Below are positions 33,832-41,819 of a stretch of DNA of 64,000 nt, piece by piece (position 1 is the first letter of the stretch; each line of letters starts with the position of its first letter). This DNA comes from Litorimonas sp963972195 (GTDB taxonomy: Bacteria; Pseudomonadota; Alphaproteobacteria; Caulobacterales; Maricaulaceae), in NCBI GenBank assembly GCA_963972195.1, contig CAXATH010000003.1:186001-250000 (forward strand), in the 5' to 3' direction. The notes under the pieces were generated by a model. The model saw only the letters and a program-made list of their open reading frames with translations, did not search any database and had not been told where the DNA came from. The translations under genes and the position numbers were made by a program.

Positions 33832-34221
33832 ATGAGCCGCTTGAACCTGGCAACCCGCGAAACGGCTGCGCCCGCAATTGCTCTGGTAACCAGTTTATCG
33901 ACGCTGGTTTGCTGCACACTTCCGGCAGTAATGATCACATTCGGTATGGGCGCCGCTCTCTCTTCTCTCACCGCCAATATCCCGCAACTCATTTGGTTGT
34001 CGGCTCACAAACCTTTGGTTTTTGGCGGCAGCCTTGTTTTGCTCTTCGCTGCCTGGGGCGTGCGCTACCTGACCCGGAACATGCCCTGCCCCGCAGATCC
34101 GGCGCAAGCTAAGCTCTGCTCCAACCTAAGGCGTTTTGGAGGATGGATTCTGTACATTGGGTTTGGCGTATGGGTTATTGGCGCTTTCTCCGCATTTATC
34201 TTACCTAAACTGCTGAGCTGA
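33832..34221 (+). CDS. MerT-like inner-membrane protein
   Basis: 129 residues, three hydrophobic helices. A vicinal cysteine pair sits in the first helix (Cys27-Cys28) and a second pair in the loop between helices 2 and 3 (Cys86, Cys96). This is the layout of MerT, the mercuric ion importer, which passes metal from MerP to the cytoplasm. Overall similarity to MerT beyond this pattern is not obvious. No MerA or MerR is in the window, and the regulator is CsoR-like, so copper or another thiophilic metal is an alternative cargo. Confidence 0.7.
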   Translation: MSRLNLATRETAAPAIALVTSLSTLVCCTLPAVMITFGMGAALSSLTANIPQLIWLSAHKPLVFGGSLVLLFAAWGVRYLTRNMPCPADPAQAKLCSNLRRFGGWILYIGFGVWVIGAFSAFILPKLLS

Positions 34222-34238
34222 ACTGCCTTCAGTTAAAG

Positions 34239-34248
34239 GTGATATCAC
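34239..34248. promoter_or_regulatory. 10-base palindrome upstream of TPR gene
   Basis: GTGATATCAC is a perfect palindrome 29 bases before the ATG of the TPR protein gene. It may be a regulator site; no specific factor can be named. Confidence 0.3.
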
Positions 34249-34276
34249 GAAATGCTTTTTTGTGGTATAAGCGGGC

Positions 34277-34837
34277 ATGATTAGACCCCTATTTGCCGCA
34301 TTGTTGCTGAGCTTGCCCGTCGCGGCCAGCGCGCAGATTATGGTTGTCGGCTCAGGCGATGCCGAAAATTGCTATAAATTGACCCGAGACGGCAATCCTG
34401 GAACGCCTGAGGCCATACAAACCTGCCGCGCGGCCTTAGAAATTGGTCTTCTACAAAAGGACCAAGCCGCCACGCATATAAATACAGGCATTCTCTACAT
34501 GAGAAGCGGTGACTATGAAGAAAGCCGGGGCCATTACGAAAGCGCGATAGACCTGGCCCCAGAACTCCCGGAAGCCTACATTAATTATGGCGCCGCTCTA
34601 ATCTATATGTATGAGACGGATGACGCAATTGCGGCTTTAACGAAAGCCATCGCTTTGAGCCAAACGAAAACGGCGGGCAAACTTCCCGAAGCCCTCTTTA
34701 ACCGTTCTATCGCTTATGACAGAAATCAGGATTATAAAGCCGCCTATCTGGATTTGCATCGGGCCCTCGAACTTCGTCCCGATTGGCCGCCAGCTCTTGC
34801 CGCTATAAAGCGGTACAATGTTAAGAAGCCTTCTTGA
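34277..34837 (+). CDS. periplasmic TPR repeat protein
   Basis: 186 residues. A signal peptide (LFAALLLSLPVAASAQ) is followed by at least three tetratricopeptide repeats from about residue 55 (AATHINTGILYMRSGDYEES, then PEAYINYGAALIYMYE, then ALFNRSIAYDRNQDYKAAY). Such proteins usually mediate protein contacts in the periplasm. No partner can be read from context; it lies between the metal module and fabA. Confidence 0.8.
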   Translation: MIRPLFAALLLSLPVAASAQIMVVGSGDAENCYKLTRDGNPGTPEAIQTCRAALEIGLLQKDQAATHINTGILYMRSGDYEESRGHYESAIDLAPELPEAYINYGAALIYMYETDDAIAALTKAIALSQTKTAGKLPEALFNRSIAYDRNQDYKAAYLDLHRALELRPDWPPALAAIKRYNVKKPS

Positions 34838-34934
34838 TCTGCACGCTCCGACAGAACAAAGCGGCTTTCCTCTTGAGTTTGAGACAGGGCCCTTTATCAA
34901 GGGTCTTTATTCGATATACGAGCTATGATTTTTT

Positions 34935-35456
34935 ATGAACCTTATAAAACCCTCCTATAATTATGATGAGCTGATCATCAGCGGTGAAAAAAGCCTGTTC
35001 GGACAGGGCAATGCTAAATTGCCCCTGCCCCCCATGCTTATGCTCGACAGGATTACGCATATTGACGATAAGAGCGGCGAATTTGGCAAAGGCCACATTG
35101 TGGCAGAGCTGGATGTAAATCCTGACCTCTGGTTTTTTGAATGTCACTTTCGGGGCGATCCGGTCATGCCAGGCTGCCTTGGTCTGGACGCAATGTGGCA
35201 ACTCGTCGGGTTTTGGCTTGGATGGACCGGCTCTCCGGGCCGCGGCCGCGCGCTTGGGGTGGGAGAAGTGAAATTTACCGGACAAGTTACGCCTGATGTC
35301 AAAAAAGTTCGGTATGAAATTGACCTCAAACGCGTTATACGCCGTAAACTCGTCCTCGGAATCGCGGAAGGCCGCATGTTCGCCGACGACGTGGAAATTT
35401 ATAAAGCCAGTGATCTTCGGGTCGGCTTATTTGTACCTCAAGATGGAGAAGCTTAA
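34935..35456 (+). CDS. fabA: bifunctional 3-hydroxydecanoyl-ACP dehydratase/isomerase
   Basis: Dehydrates 3-hydroxyacyl-ACP and isomerises trans-2- to cis-3-decenoyl-ACP, the branch point to unsaturated fatty acids. The 173-residue hot-dog protein has the catalytic His in ECHFRGDPVMPG and Asp in LGLDAMWQ, the FabA pattern (Asp rather than the Glu of FabZ), with the ALGVGEVKFTG strand. Its stop overlaps the fabB start by one base (TAATG). Confidence 0.96.
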   Translation: MNLIKPSYNYDELIISGEKSLFGQGNAKLPLPPMLMLDRITHIDDKSGEFGKGHIVAELDVNPDLWFFECHFRGDPVMPGCLGLDAMWQLVGFWLGWTGSPGRGRALGVGEVKFTGQVTPDVKKVRYEIDLKRVIRRKLVLGIAEGRMFADDVEIYKASDLRVGLFVPQDGEA

Positions 35457-36670
35457 TGCGTCGTGTGGTTGTCACCGGATTGGGAATTGTCTCCTGCATC
35501 GGCAATGATGCAGACAGTGTCGCAGAAAGCCTGAAAAACGGCAAATGCGGCATCACGAAAGATGAGAAAATGGCGGAACTTGGTTTCCGCAGTCAAATTT
35601 CCGGACGTCCGGATTTGGACCCCAAAGACTATGTGAACAAACGCTCCATGCGTTTCATGGCAGACGCGGCCGGATGGAGCGCTGTCGCTATGGATCAGGC
35701 CATTGCGGATGCCGGATTGGATGACTCCATCATTTCGAATGAGCGCACCGGCATTATTGCCGGATCCGGTGGGCCTTCCGCCATTGAAATCGTCCGGGCA
35801 GCGGATATCACTCGCAAGAATAACTCGCCGAAGCGGATTGGGCCGTTTGCTGTGCCGAAAGCTATGTCGTCTACAGTGTCTGCGACGCTCGCGACGCATT
35901 TTAAAATCCTCGGCGTGAACTATTCCATCACATCTGCCTGCACAACTTCTCTGCATTGTATCGGCGCGGCCGCCGAACAAATTCAATGGGGTAAGCAAGA
36001 CGTGATGTTTGCCGGCGGCGGCGAAGAAATTGAGTGGGCGATGAGCTCGCTCTTTGACGCTATGGGCGCGATGAGCAGCAAATATAATGACACGCCGGAG
36101 CTAGCCTCCCGCGCATTTGACAAAGACCGTGACGGGTTTGTTATTGCTGGCGGCGCAGGCATGTTGGTTCTCGAAGAATATGAACACGCGAAAGCCCGCG
36201 GCGCAAAAATCTACGCCGAAATTACTGGCTACGCCGCAACATCTGACGGCCATGATATGGTCGCGCCAAGCGGCGAAGGCGCCGAACGGGCCATGCGCAT
36301 GGCCCTTAAGGACGCCGGCCTTGAAACAATAGATTATATCAACCCCCACGCCACTTCGACTCCGGTCGGGGATATTGCCGAAAGCGCCGCGATTAACCGC
36401 GTGTTTGGAGATAAAGGCCCCTATGTGTCCGCCACAAAATGCCTGACCGGACACAGTCTAGGCGCGGCCGGCGTGCAGGAAGCCATTTACACTCTATTAA
36501 TGATGGAAAGAGGTTTTGTTGCGCCGAGCATCAATATTTTTGATCTCGACCCGGAGATTGCGACAATTAACATTGCGCAGGAAATGGTCGAAACCGAAAT
36601 CAAAACCGCCATGTCGAACAGTTTCGGATTTGGCGGCACAAATGGCAGTGTGATTTTCTCCAAACTTTAA
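35456..36670 (+). CDS. fabB: 3-oxoacyl-ACP synthase I
   Basis: Condensing enzyme that elongates cis-unsaturated acyl-ACP made by FabA. The 404-residue protein carries the Cys-His-His triad: Cys in SACTTSLHC, His in NPHATSTPVGD, and His in KCLTGHSLGAAG. The fabA-fabB pairing points to FabB rather than FabF. It ends at a hairpin with a T tract. Confidence 0.96.
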   Translation: MRRVVVTGLGIVSCIGNDADSVAESLKNGKCGITKDEKMAELGFRSQISGRPDLDPKDYVNKRSMRFMADAAGWSAVAMDQAIADAGLDDSIISNERTGIIAGSGGPSAIEIVRAADITRKNNSPKRIGPFAVPKAMSSTVSATLATHFKILGVNYSITSACTTSLHCIGAAAEQIQWGKQDVMFAGGGEEIEWAMSSLFDAMGAMSSKYNDTPELASRAFDKDRDGFVIAGGAGMLVLEEYEHAKARGAKIYAEITGYAATSDGHDMVAPSGEGAERAMRMALKDAGLETIDYINPHATSTPVGDIAESAAINRVFGDKGPYVSATKCLTGHSLGAAGVQEAIYTLLMMERGFVAPSINIFDLDPEIATINIAQEMVETEIKTAMSNSFGFGGTNGSVIFSKL

Positions 36671-36684
36671 AAACACTTTAAAAA

Positions 36685-36723
36685 TAGGTCATTCAATCAT
36701 GTTTGAATGGCCTATAACATTTT
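36685..36723 (+). terminator. rho-independent terminator after fabB
   Basis: 12-base stem (36685-36696 with 36703-36714, one G-T pair) and a 6-base loop, then TAACATTTTT. Confidence 0.75.
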
Positions 36724-36784
36724 TATGATGGCACGAAATTTATTCTGCTGCGTATGACCTTCACATATATATGAAGGATCTATC

Positions 36785-37582
36785 ATGAAATATTTGTCCC
36801 AGTTCTTGGGTACAACGGCACTTTTAAGTGTCGCGACTTTCGCCGAAGCACAAACCAGCATTTTTGAGATTCCTCCGGAGCAGGCTGAAAGCTTTGCGGA
36901 CATTGGAGTCGCGGGAGTCTCGCGCGAAACTTATGTCGGAAGCGAAGAATCCGACCTCATTGTGCTGCCTTATGTAAATGCAAGCTACAAAGGTCGATTC
37001 TTTATTAACCCCGCCGTTGGGGCCGGAGTTCACGCTATAAATAATAGCAAGTTTCGCTTGGGGGCGTCGGCCAACCTGGCTTTGGGGCGGGATGGTGAGG
37101 ACACACCTTTTGCCGGAACGTCTTATGCGAATGAGTTTAAAGTCGACTCAGGCGTCACAGGCAATGTTTTTGCGCGGGCTTATTTGCCATTCGCGGCGCT
37201 GGATGTTGTGGGCACAGTCCCGATTGGCGGCGATCTGAACGGCGCTCGCCTCGATACTCTGCTGACGACCGAAATCAGTCCAATTGAGAATTTTCGTCTG
37301 ACGCCCGGCGTTCGCGCAACATTTAATACAGGCGGCTGGCTCGATACAAATTACGGAATTAATGCCCGCCAAGCAGCGGCATCGGGTCTCGCCCCCGTGA
37401 GCTATGATGATGGGCTCTCCACTCTCGGCGCACACGTCGCAGGTTATTACAGCGTCAGCGACAATTTTGAAATTGTCGGACTTATAAATCACAGCTGGCT
37501 GGTCGGTGACATCAAAGACAGCCCCCTTACACCGCAAAACACCGGACTTACGGTTGCGCTCGGCGTAGCTCGGAAGTTTTAG
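36785..37582 (+). CDS. MipA/OmpV family outer-membrane protein
   Basis: 265 residues with a signal peptide ending near FAEAQT and a beta-barrel pattern. The N-terminal part has GVAGVSRETYVGSEESD and VLPYVNASYKGRFFINP, typical of MipA/OmpV proteins, and the last residue is Phe (ALGVARKF), the usual outer-membrane insertion signal. In E. coli MipA scaffolds murein enzymes; other members are simple porins. Function here is open. Confidence 0.85.
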   Translation: MKYLSQFLGTTALLSVATFAEAQTSIFEIPPEQAESFADIGVAGVSRETYVGSEESDLIVLPYVNASYKGRFFINPAVGAGVHAINNSKFRLGASANLALGRDGEDTPFAGTSYANEFKVDSGVTGNVFARAYLPFAALDVVGTVPIGGDLNGARLDTLLTTEISPIENFRLTPGVRATFNTGGWLDTNYGINARQAAASGLAPVSYDDGLSTLGAHVAGYYSVSDNFEIVGLINHSWLVGDIKDSPLTPQNTGLTVALGVARKF

Positions 37583-37753
37583 CGTCGCGAAGCGCCTCAA
37601 AGTTGCAGTGGGGCCCCCACGCCCGGTACCGACCCTCTCTCCAGCTTGGGGCACTGAGCTGAGAGAGTCGATTGGAACGCCACTACATCCCCGTTATCGC
37701 GCCTGAGTTTCAAATTCCCACCCTACATTCATAGGGGCCTGAGTTTGTCTCCC
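37583..37753. other. GC-rich, highly structured intergenic region (possible RNA)
   Basis: 171 bases between the convergent mipA-like and luxR genes. It contains GTGGGG/CCCCCAC (37608-37620), a long imperfect hairpin (about 37631-37669, outer arms of 9 pairs and inner AGCT/AGCT), and a direct repeat GCCTGAGTTT at 37701 and 37737. Base composition differs from nearby gaps. It could be a terminator complex or a structured small RNA. No known RNA family was recognised. Confidence 0.4.
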
Positions 37754-38557
37754 TCAAGGCAGTATGAGCCCTAACCGTATAGCCCTCGTTACAGTGTGAG
37801 TTCGGTTAGAGGTCGCCATACGGCGGGAGAGATCCTTGAGATAGTCTCGCACCGAATATTCCGAAATTTGGAGAATTGTTCCGATTTCCCAATTCGTTTT
37901 GCCTTGCGCAACCAGAGACAAAACTTCACGCTCTCGCTGAGTGAGTGTCAGCTTTGGCAAGGCTTCCGGCATTTCGGTCAGGCGATACATCACGTCAAAG
38001 ACTTGCCGAACAAGCGTTTCAAGGCTGACCATATCCTGAAGCGATAACTCGAAATCCGTTCCACGGCCCATCGACATTAACCCCGGCGCGGTTCGATCTT
38101 TCACGATCGGAAAACATATTCCGTAATTGAGTCCGGCTGCTTTCGTCCCTTCGACGTGAGTTTTTTGCTCTTCCGTCAGGTTCTGCCAAGCCTCCCGCCA
38201 GCGAAACGGGACAGAAACGCGAAATCCATGCAGTACCAAGGGGCTCTTGGTTATCAAGTCGCCTGTATTGACCAGCTTGTTGATCCATTCTTCCGCCCCT
38301 TTGGAGAGATGAAATTGTCTCGGTACATTTTGCGGAGCTTGCGCGCCCGGACGCGGCGGCAATAAACGCCCCATTGAAATAAAGTCAAAACCAAATGGCT
38401 CAATGGCTAGGCAATATTCATCAAAAGCGTCCTGGGGCGTTGTCGCTTGATCAATTCTGCCCATCCAATGAACCAGTTCTGACGGGTTAAGCAGCGGCAA
38501 ATTGTTGGTTGAGCTAGAAAGTTCTGATCGTGGTTTGTATTGCAAAGTTTGCGTCAC
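37754..38557 (-). CDS. LuxR family regulator with autoinducer-binding-like domain (LuxR solo)
   Basis: 267 residues from a GTG start. Residues about 30-180 form an autoinducer-binding-like domain, and about 200-262 are the LuxR helix-turn-helix (LTQREREVLSLVAQGKTNWE, then YSVRDYLKDLSRRM). The W-x-x-x-Y and D-P residues that hold acyl-homoserine lactone in TraR are poorly kept, so another ligand is possible. No luxI is nearby. It lies divergent from fabI, which may be a target. Confidence 0.85.
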   Translation of the reverse strand: MTQTLQYKPRSELSSSTNNLPLLNPSELVHWMGRIDQATTPQDAFDEYCLAIEPFGFDFISMGRLLPPRPGAQAPQNVPRQFHLSKGAEEWINKLVNTGDLITKSPLVLHGFRVSVPFRWREAWQNLTEEQKTHVEGTKAAGLNYGICFPIVKDRTAPGLMSMGRGTDFELSLQDMVSLETLVRQVFDVMYRLTEMPEALPKLTLTQREREVLSLVAQGKTNWEIGTILQISEYSVRDYLKDLSRRMATSNRTHTVTRAIRLGLILP

Positions 38558-38642
38558 CGCTTTTCTCTCTAAAGATGAATCGAAAAAATCAAATTCGTTT
38601 TTGGGTTGTATTGATTTCGATTAGAATACGACACCTAATTAG

Positions 38643-38700
38643 TCTGCTGAATTACTTAAACTACTTTAAAGTTCATTCAGCAGATTTCACTATGGTGAAA
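38643..38700. promoter_or_regulatory. nested inverted repeats upstream of fabI
   Basis: TCTGCTGAA (38643-38651) pairs exactly with TTCAGCAGA (38676-38684). Inside lies the palindrome ACTTTAAAGT (38663-38672), and next to it TTTCAC/GTGAAA (38685-38700). All are in the fabI-luxR intergenic region, within about 110 bases of the fabI start. Likely operator sites; the factor is unknown. Confidence 0.55.
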
Positions 38701-38751
38701 TCCTGTTCAATCGCCTATAAACACACCCAAATTCAACGAACAGGACGACAC

Positions 38752-39597
38752 ATGACTGATATGACCAAAGCGCTCGAAGGCTTTCCAAAAGGCGAGCTGA
38801 TGAAAGGCAAAAAAGGCCTAATCATGGGAGTAGCCAATAAGAACTCCATTGCTTGGGCAATTGCCCGTCAGCTCGCGGCGCAAGGCGCAGAGATAGCTTT
38901 CACCTATCAGGGCGATGCGTTGCTCCGCCGGGTAAAACCTCTTGCCGAGAGCATTGGCTCAGACATTCTCTGCGAATGCGACGTCACCGACGACGCGACT
39001 ATGGACAGCACCTTCGCGACGCTTAAAGAAAAATTCGGCAAGATTGACTTCCTCGTTCACGCGATTGCCTTTGCGGGCAAAGATCAACTCGCCGGATCCT
39101 TCGTGGATAATACCACGCGCGAGGGCTTTAAATCTGCGTTGGATATTTCGGCCTACTCTTTTGTCGATGCGGCGCGGCGCGCCTCAGAAATGATGAATGA
39201 TGGCGGCTCCATGGTGACGCTGACCTATCTCGGGTCCGAGCGCGTTATCCCAAATTATAATGTGATGGGCGTTGCCAAAGCGGCTCTCGAGGCCTCCACC
39301 CGCTATATCGCCGCTGACCTGGGTCCGCGCGGCATTCGCGTCAATGCCATCTCCGCTGGCCCGATCAAGACGCTCGCCGCCGCGGGCATCGGCTCCGGCC
39401 GTCATATGTTCCGTTTCAACAAAGCTGCCTCGGCCATGCAAGACCACACAGATCCGGCAGGAGTCGCCGGCGCCGCCCTCTATCTGCTATCAGATCTGGG
39501 GCTGTCCTGCACAGGCGAGACGCACCATGTCGACGGCGGTTTCCACGCCATCGGCATGCCGCAGGAAGAACCGTTGAGAGCGAGTCTGGAAGAATGA
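38752..39597 (+). CDS. fabI: enoyl-ACP reductase (NADH)
   Basis: Last reduction in each cycle of fatty-acid synthesis, the triclosan target in many bacteria. The 281-residue SDR-type protein has the glycine-rich start MGVANKNSIAWA, the Tyr-x6-Lys pair in YNVMGVAK, and SAGPIKTLAAAGI. The ATG at 38752 has AGGA 7 bases before it; the frame is open far upstream, but that part has no family match. It has the second gene-length FabI N-terminal extension (MTDMTKALEGFPKGELMKG) common in Alphaproteobacteria. Confidence 0.95.
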   Translation: MTDMTKALEGFPKGELMKGKKGLIMGVANKNSIAWAIARQLAAQGAEIAFTYQGDALLRRVKPLAESIGSDILCECDVTDDATMDSTFATLKEKFGKIDFLVHAIAFAGKDQLAGSFVDNTTREGFKSALDISAYSFVDAARRASEMMNDGGSMVTLTYLGSERVIPNYNVMGVAKAALEASTRYIAADLGPRGIRVNAISAGPIKTLAAAGIGSGRHMFRFNKAASAMQDHTDPAGVAGAALYLLSDLGLSCTGETHHVDGGFHAIGMPQEEPLRASLEE

Positions 39598-39606
39598 TTT
39601 AAGTTA

Positions 39607-40098
39607 CTAGCGCTCAAATTTTCGCCAATCTCCGCTCGTTAATTCTGCCAAAATATCGAAACTGCATTCTGCAGTAACGGCCCTGATATGCTTAATGTCA
39701 GGGTCATCTCGACCTCTCCATTCTGGCAATTGTCCTTTCCAAGGGGAATTAAGTACTTCCAATAAAGGATAGATAAAACTTTTGCCCGCAACCTTGGGCG
39801 CTTTCATCCACCCGTCATGCAACCCCCCAAACATATCGACACCTAAATCAGAGTCGAATGCCACAGCTTTTACACAATCAAAATTCAGTTGGAGGCAGTT
39901 TTTAGACTCAATAATTTCCTGTGAAGACTTCAACAACTTCGAGATTGTTTGATTGTTTTCGTGGCGAAAATCACTTGGCCCTATTAGCTTTGTCTCAGGA
40001 ATTAATTTAAAAACAATTGTATCAAAATCGACATTCATTTGAGCATTTCTAAATCCGTTTTCCAAGATGCCAAACTCTGTCATTTTACGAAAATTCAT
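39607..40098 (-). CDS. hypothetical protein coupled to RibD deaminase gene
   Basis: 163 residues, no signal, no membrane span, no recognised family. It is noticeably more AT-rich than its neighbours. It begins within the stop of the deaminase gene (ATGA overlap) and ends 9 bases after the convergent fabI stop. It occupies the place where the reductase domain of a full RibD would be, but shows none of the reductase motifs. It may be a later insertion. Confidence 0.6.
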   Translation of the reverse strand: MNFRKMTEFGILENGFRNAQMNVDFDTIVFKLIPETKLIGPSDFRHENNQTISKLLKSSQEIIESKNCLQLNFDCVKAVAFDSDLGVDMFGGLHDGWMKAPKVAGKSFIYPLLEVLNSPWKGQLPEWRGRDDPDIKHIRAVTAECSFDILAELTSGDWRKFER

Positions 40099-40529
40099 GC
40101 CCCCACCCGCGCGAAAAAGTCCGCATTAATTTCGAACGCCTCTTCCGCGCCGATGCCGATCTGCACGTCTATACCCGCCTCTTGCAAAAGCGCCGCGCCG
40201 CGCCAGTGGACACGGGGGTCGGGGTCGATAACGGCGATATGGCAAGCGGCGATTTTCGCCTCTATCAAGGCGTTGGCACAGGGCGCAGTTTGGCCGTAAT
40301 GCGAGCAGGGCTCCAGCGTGACATATGCCGTAGAGTCACGCGCTTCTGACCCAGCGCTCATCAAAGCAATTGTCTCCGCGTGAGGACGGCCTCCATCCGC
40401 CGTCGCCCCGCGGCCGATAACTTCCCCGTTTTTGACGAGGACGCATCCGACAGCCGGATTCTCGGCGGTGCGCCCCTTCTGCGCCCGGGCAAGGGAAAGG
40501 GCCAAAGCCATATAATCTTCATCACTCAT
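40095..40529 (-). CDS. ribD: RibD deaminase domain only (diaminohydroxyphosphoribosylaminopyrimidine deaminase)
   Basis: Deaminates the second intermediate of riboflavin synthesis. 144 residues correspond to the N-terminal domain of RibD. The zinc-site motifs are HAETIA and CSHYGQTAPC (P-C-x-x-x-x-x-x-x-x-C pattern), with TAENPAVGCVLV before them. The protein stops at FFARV, where bifunctional RibD continues into the reductase. The reductase is absent from this locus, so it must be supplied elsewhere or this copy is a remnant. Confidence 0.85.
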   Translation of the reverse strand: MSDEDYMALALSLARAQKGRTAENPAVGCVLVKNGEVIGRGATADGGRPHAETIALMSAGSEARDSTAYVTLEPCSHYGQTAPCANALIEAKIAACHIAVIDPDPRVHWRGAALLQEAGIDVQIGIGAEEAFEINADFFARVGA

Positions 40530-40697
40530 AGGTCTTTATTCCGTTTTTGCTTCGCAAAGGGAAGATTGAATTTGGATGTTTTAACCCCCTGCCGACAGAA
40601 GTCTAAGCGGAACACTGCGCAATTCCGCTCACACTCGGAACGTAACAAGGCAGACTGTCGTTAGGTTGGCATAGACATTTAAATTCGAGCCTTACTT

Positions 40698-41819
40698 ATG
40701 ACTGATACGTCCCCGCTTTTCGACCCTGCCGAGATGGGAGAGCTCAAGCTTTCCAACCGCGTCCTGATGGCGCCGCTGACGCGCAATCGCGCGCAAGCCG
40801 ACGGCACGCCTAAAACAATGGCGCAAACCTATTACCATCAGCGCAGCTCTGCTGGTCTGATTGTAACCGAAGCCACTCAGATTTCCGATATGGGGAAAGG
40901 CTATTTGGACACGCCCGGAATATATGACGGAAGTCATGTGTTAAGCTGGAAAAAGATCACAGATGCGGTCCATGCCGGGGGCGGGCAGATTTTCTGCCAG
41001 CTCTGGCATGTGGGCCGTATCAGCCACACTTCTCTCTTGCCGGACGAAAAATCCCCGGTCGCGCCCAGCGCTATTCGGGCCGAGACAGAGACATTTACAG
41101 CTGACGGATTCCAGGCTTGCTCCGAACCCGTTGCTCTGACCCAAGAGGGAATAGAGCAAACTATTGAAGATTATGCCAAGGCGGCTCTGTTTGCCAAAAA
41201 TGCCGGCTTTGACGGCGTCGAAGTCCATAGCGCAAACGGGTATTTACTTGACCAATTCTTGCAAAACGGCGCGAATAAACGCGACGACGAGTATGGAGGG
41301 TCAATTGAAAACCGGACCCGTTTGCTGCGGCAAGTACTGGAAGCCGTCATGGAAGTCTGGCCTTCCCATCGGATTGGGGTTCGCCTCTCTCCGCTCGGTC
41401 AAGCCAATGACATTAGCGACAGCGATAAAGAAGGCACCTTTGCCTATACTTATAGAATGCTGTCTGACTTTAAGCTGGCCTATCTTCACGTCGTCGAGCG
41501 TTTCCCCGGAAATGAATCGGACGGGAAAGATGAAAAGCTCATCAAAAATCTTCGAAAACAATATGACGGATTTTATGTTGCCAATGGCGATTATGATGCA
41601 GAGCGAGCCGTCAAGGCGATAGAGACCGGCCATGCTGACGCGGTCACCTTCGGACGCCCTTTTATTGCCAATCCCGACCTGCCTGAACGCTTCCGCCTCG
41701 GCGCGGAACTGAATGAACCCAACCCCGACACATTCTATGGCGGGGATGAAACCGGATACACCGATTACCCGTTCCTGGATGAAAAAGATCAAAATGAAGA
41801 AAAGGAAGAAGCCGCATGA
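40698..41819 (+). CDS. Old Yellow Enzyme family alkene reductase
   Basis: FMN-dependent NAD(P)H oxidoreductase, 373 residues, TIM barrel. The N-terminus has LSNRVLMAPLTRNRA, the substrate-binding His-x-x-Asn is in VEVHSANGYLLDQF, and DDEYGGSIENRTR is the family signature. Relatives (NemA, morphinone reductase) reduce activated C=C bonds and nitro compounds. Its stop overlaps the aldehyde dehydrogenase start by 4 bases (ATGA), so they act or are regulated together. Confidence 0.93.
   Translation: MTDTSPLFDPAEMGELKLSNRVLMAPLTRNRAQADGTPKTMAQTYYHQRSSAGLIVTEATQISDMGKGYLDTPGIYDGSHVLSWKKITDAVHAGGGQIFCQLWHVGRISHTSLLPDEKSPVAPSAIRAETETFTADGFQACSEPVALTQEGIEQTIEDYAKAALFAKNAGFDGVEVHSANGYLLDQFLQNGANKRDDEYGGSIENRTRLLRQVLEAVMEVWPSHRIGVRLSPLGQANDISDSDKEGTFAYTYRMLSDFKLAYLHVVERFPGNESDGKDEKLIKNLRKQYDGFYVANGDYDAERAVKAIETGHADAVTFGRPFIANPDLPERFRLGAELNEPNPDTFYGGDETGYTDYPFLDEKDQNEEKEEAA

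Noticed and set aside
33476..34221. Calling this a classical mercury resistance operon
   Set aside because: There is no MerR or MerA, the regulator is CsoR-like, and the HMA motif differs from MerP.
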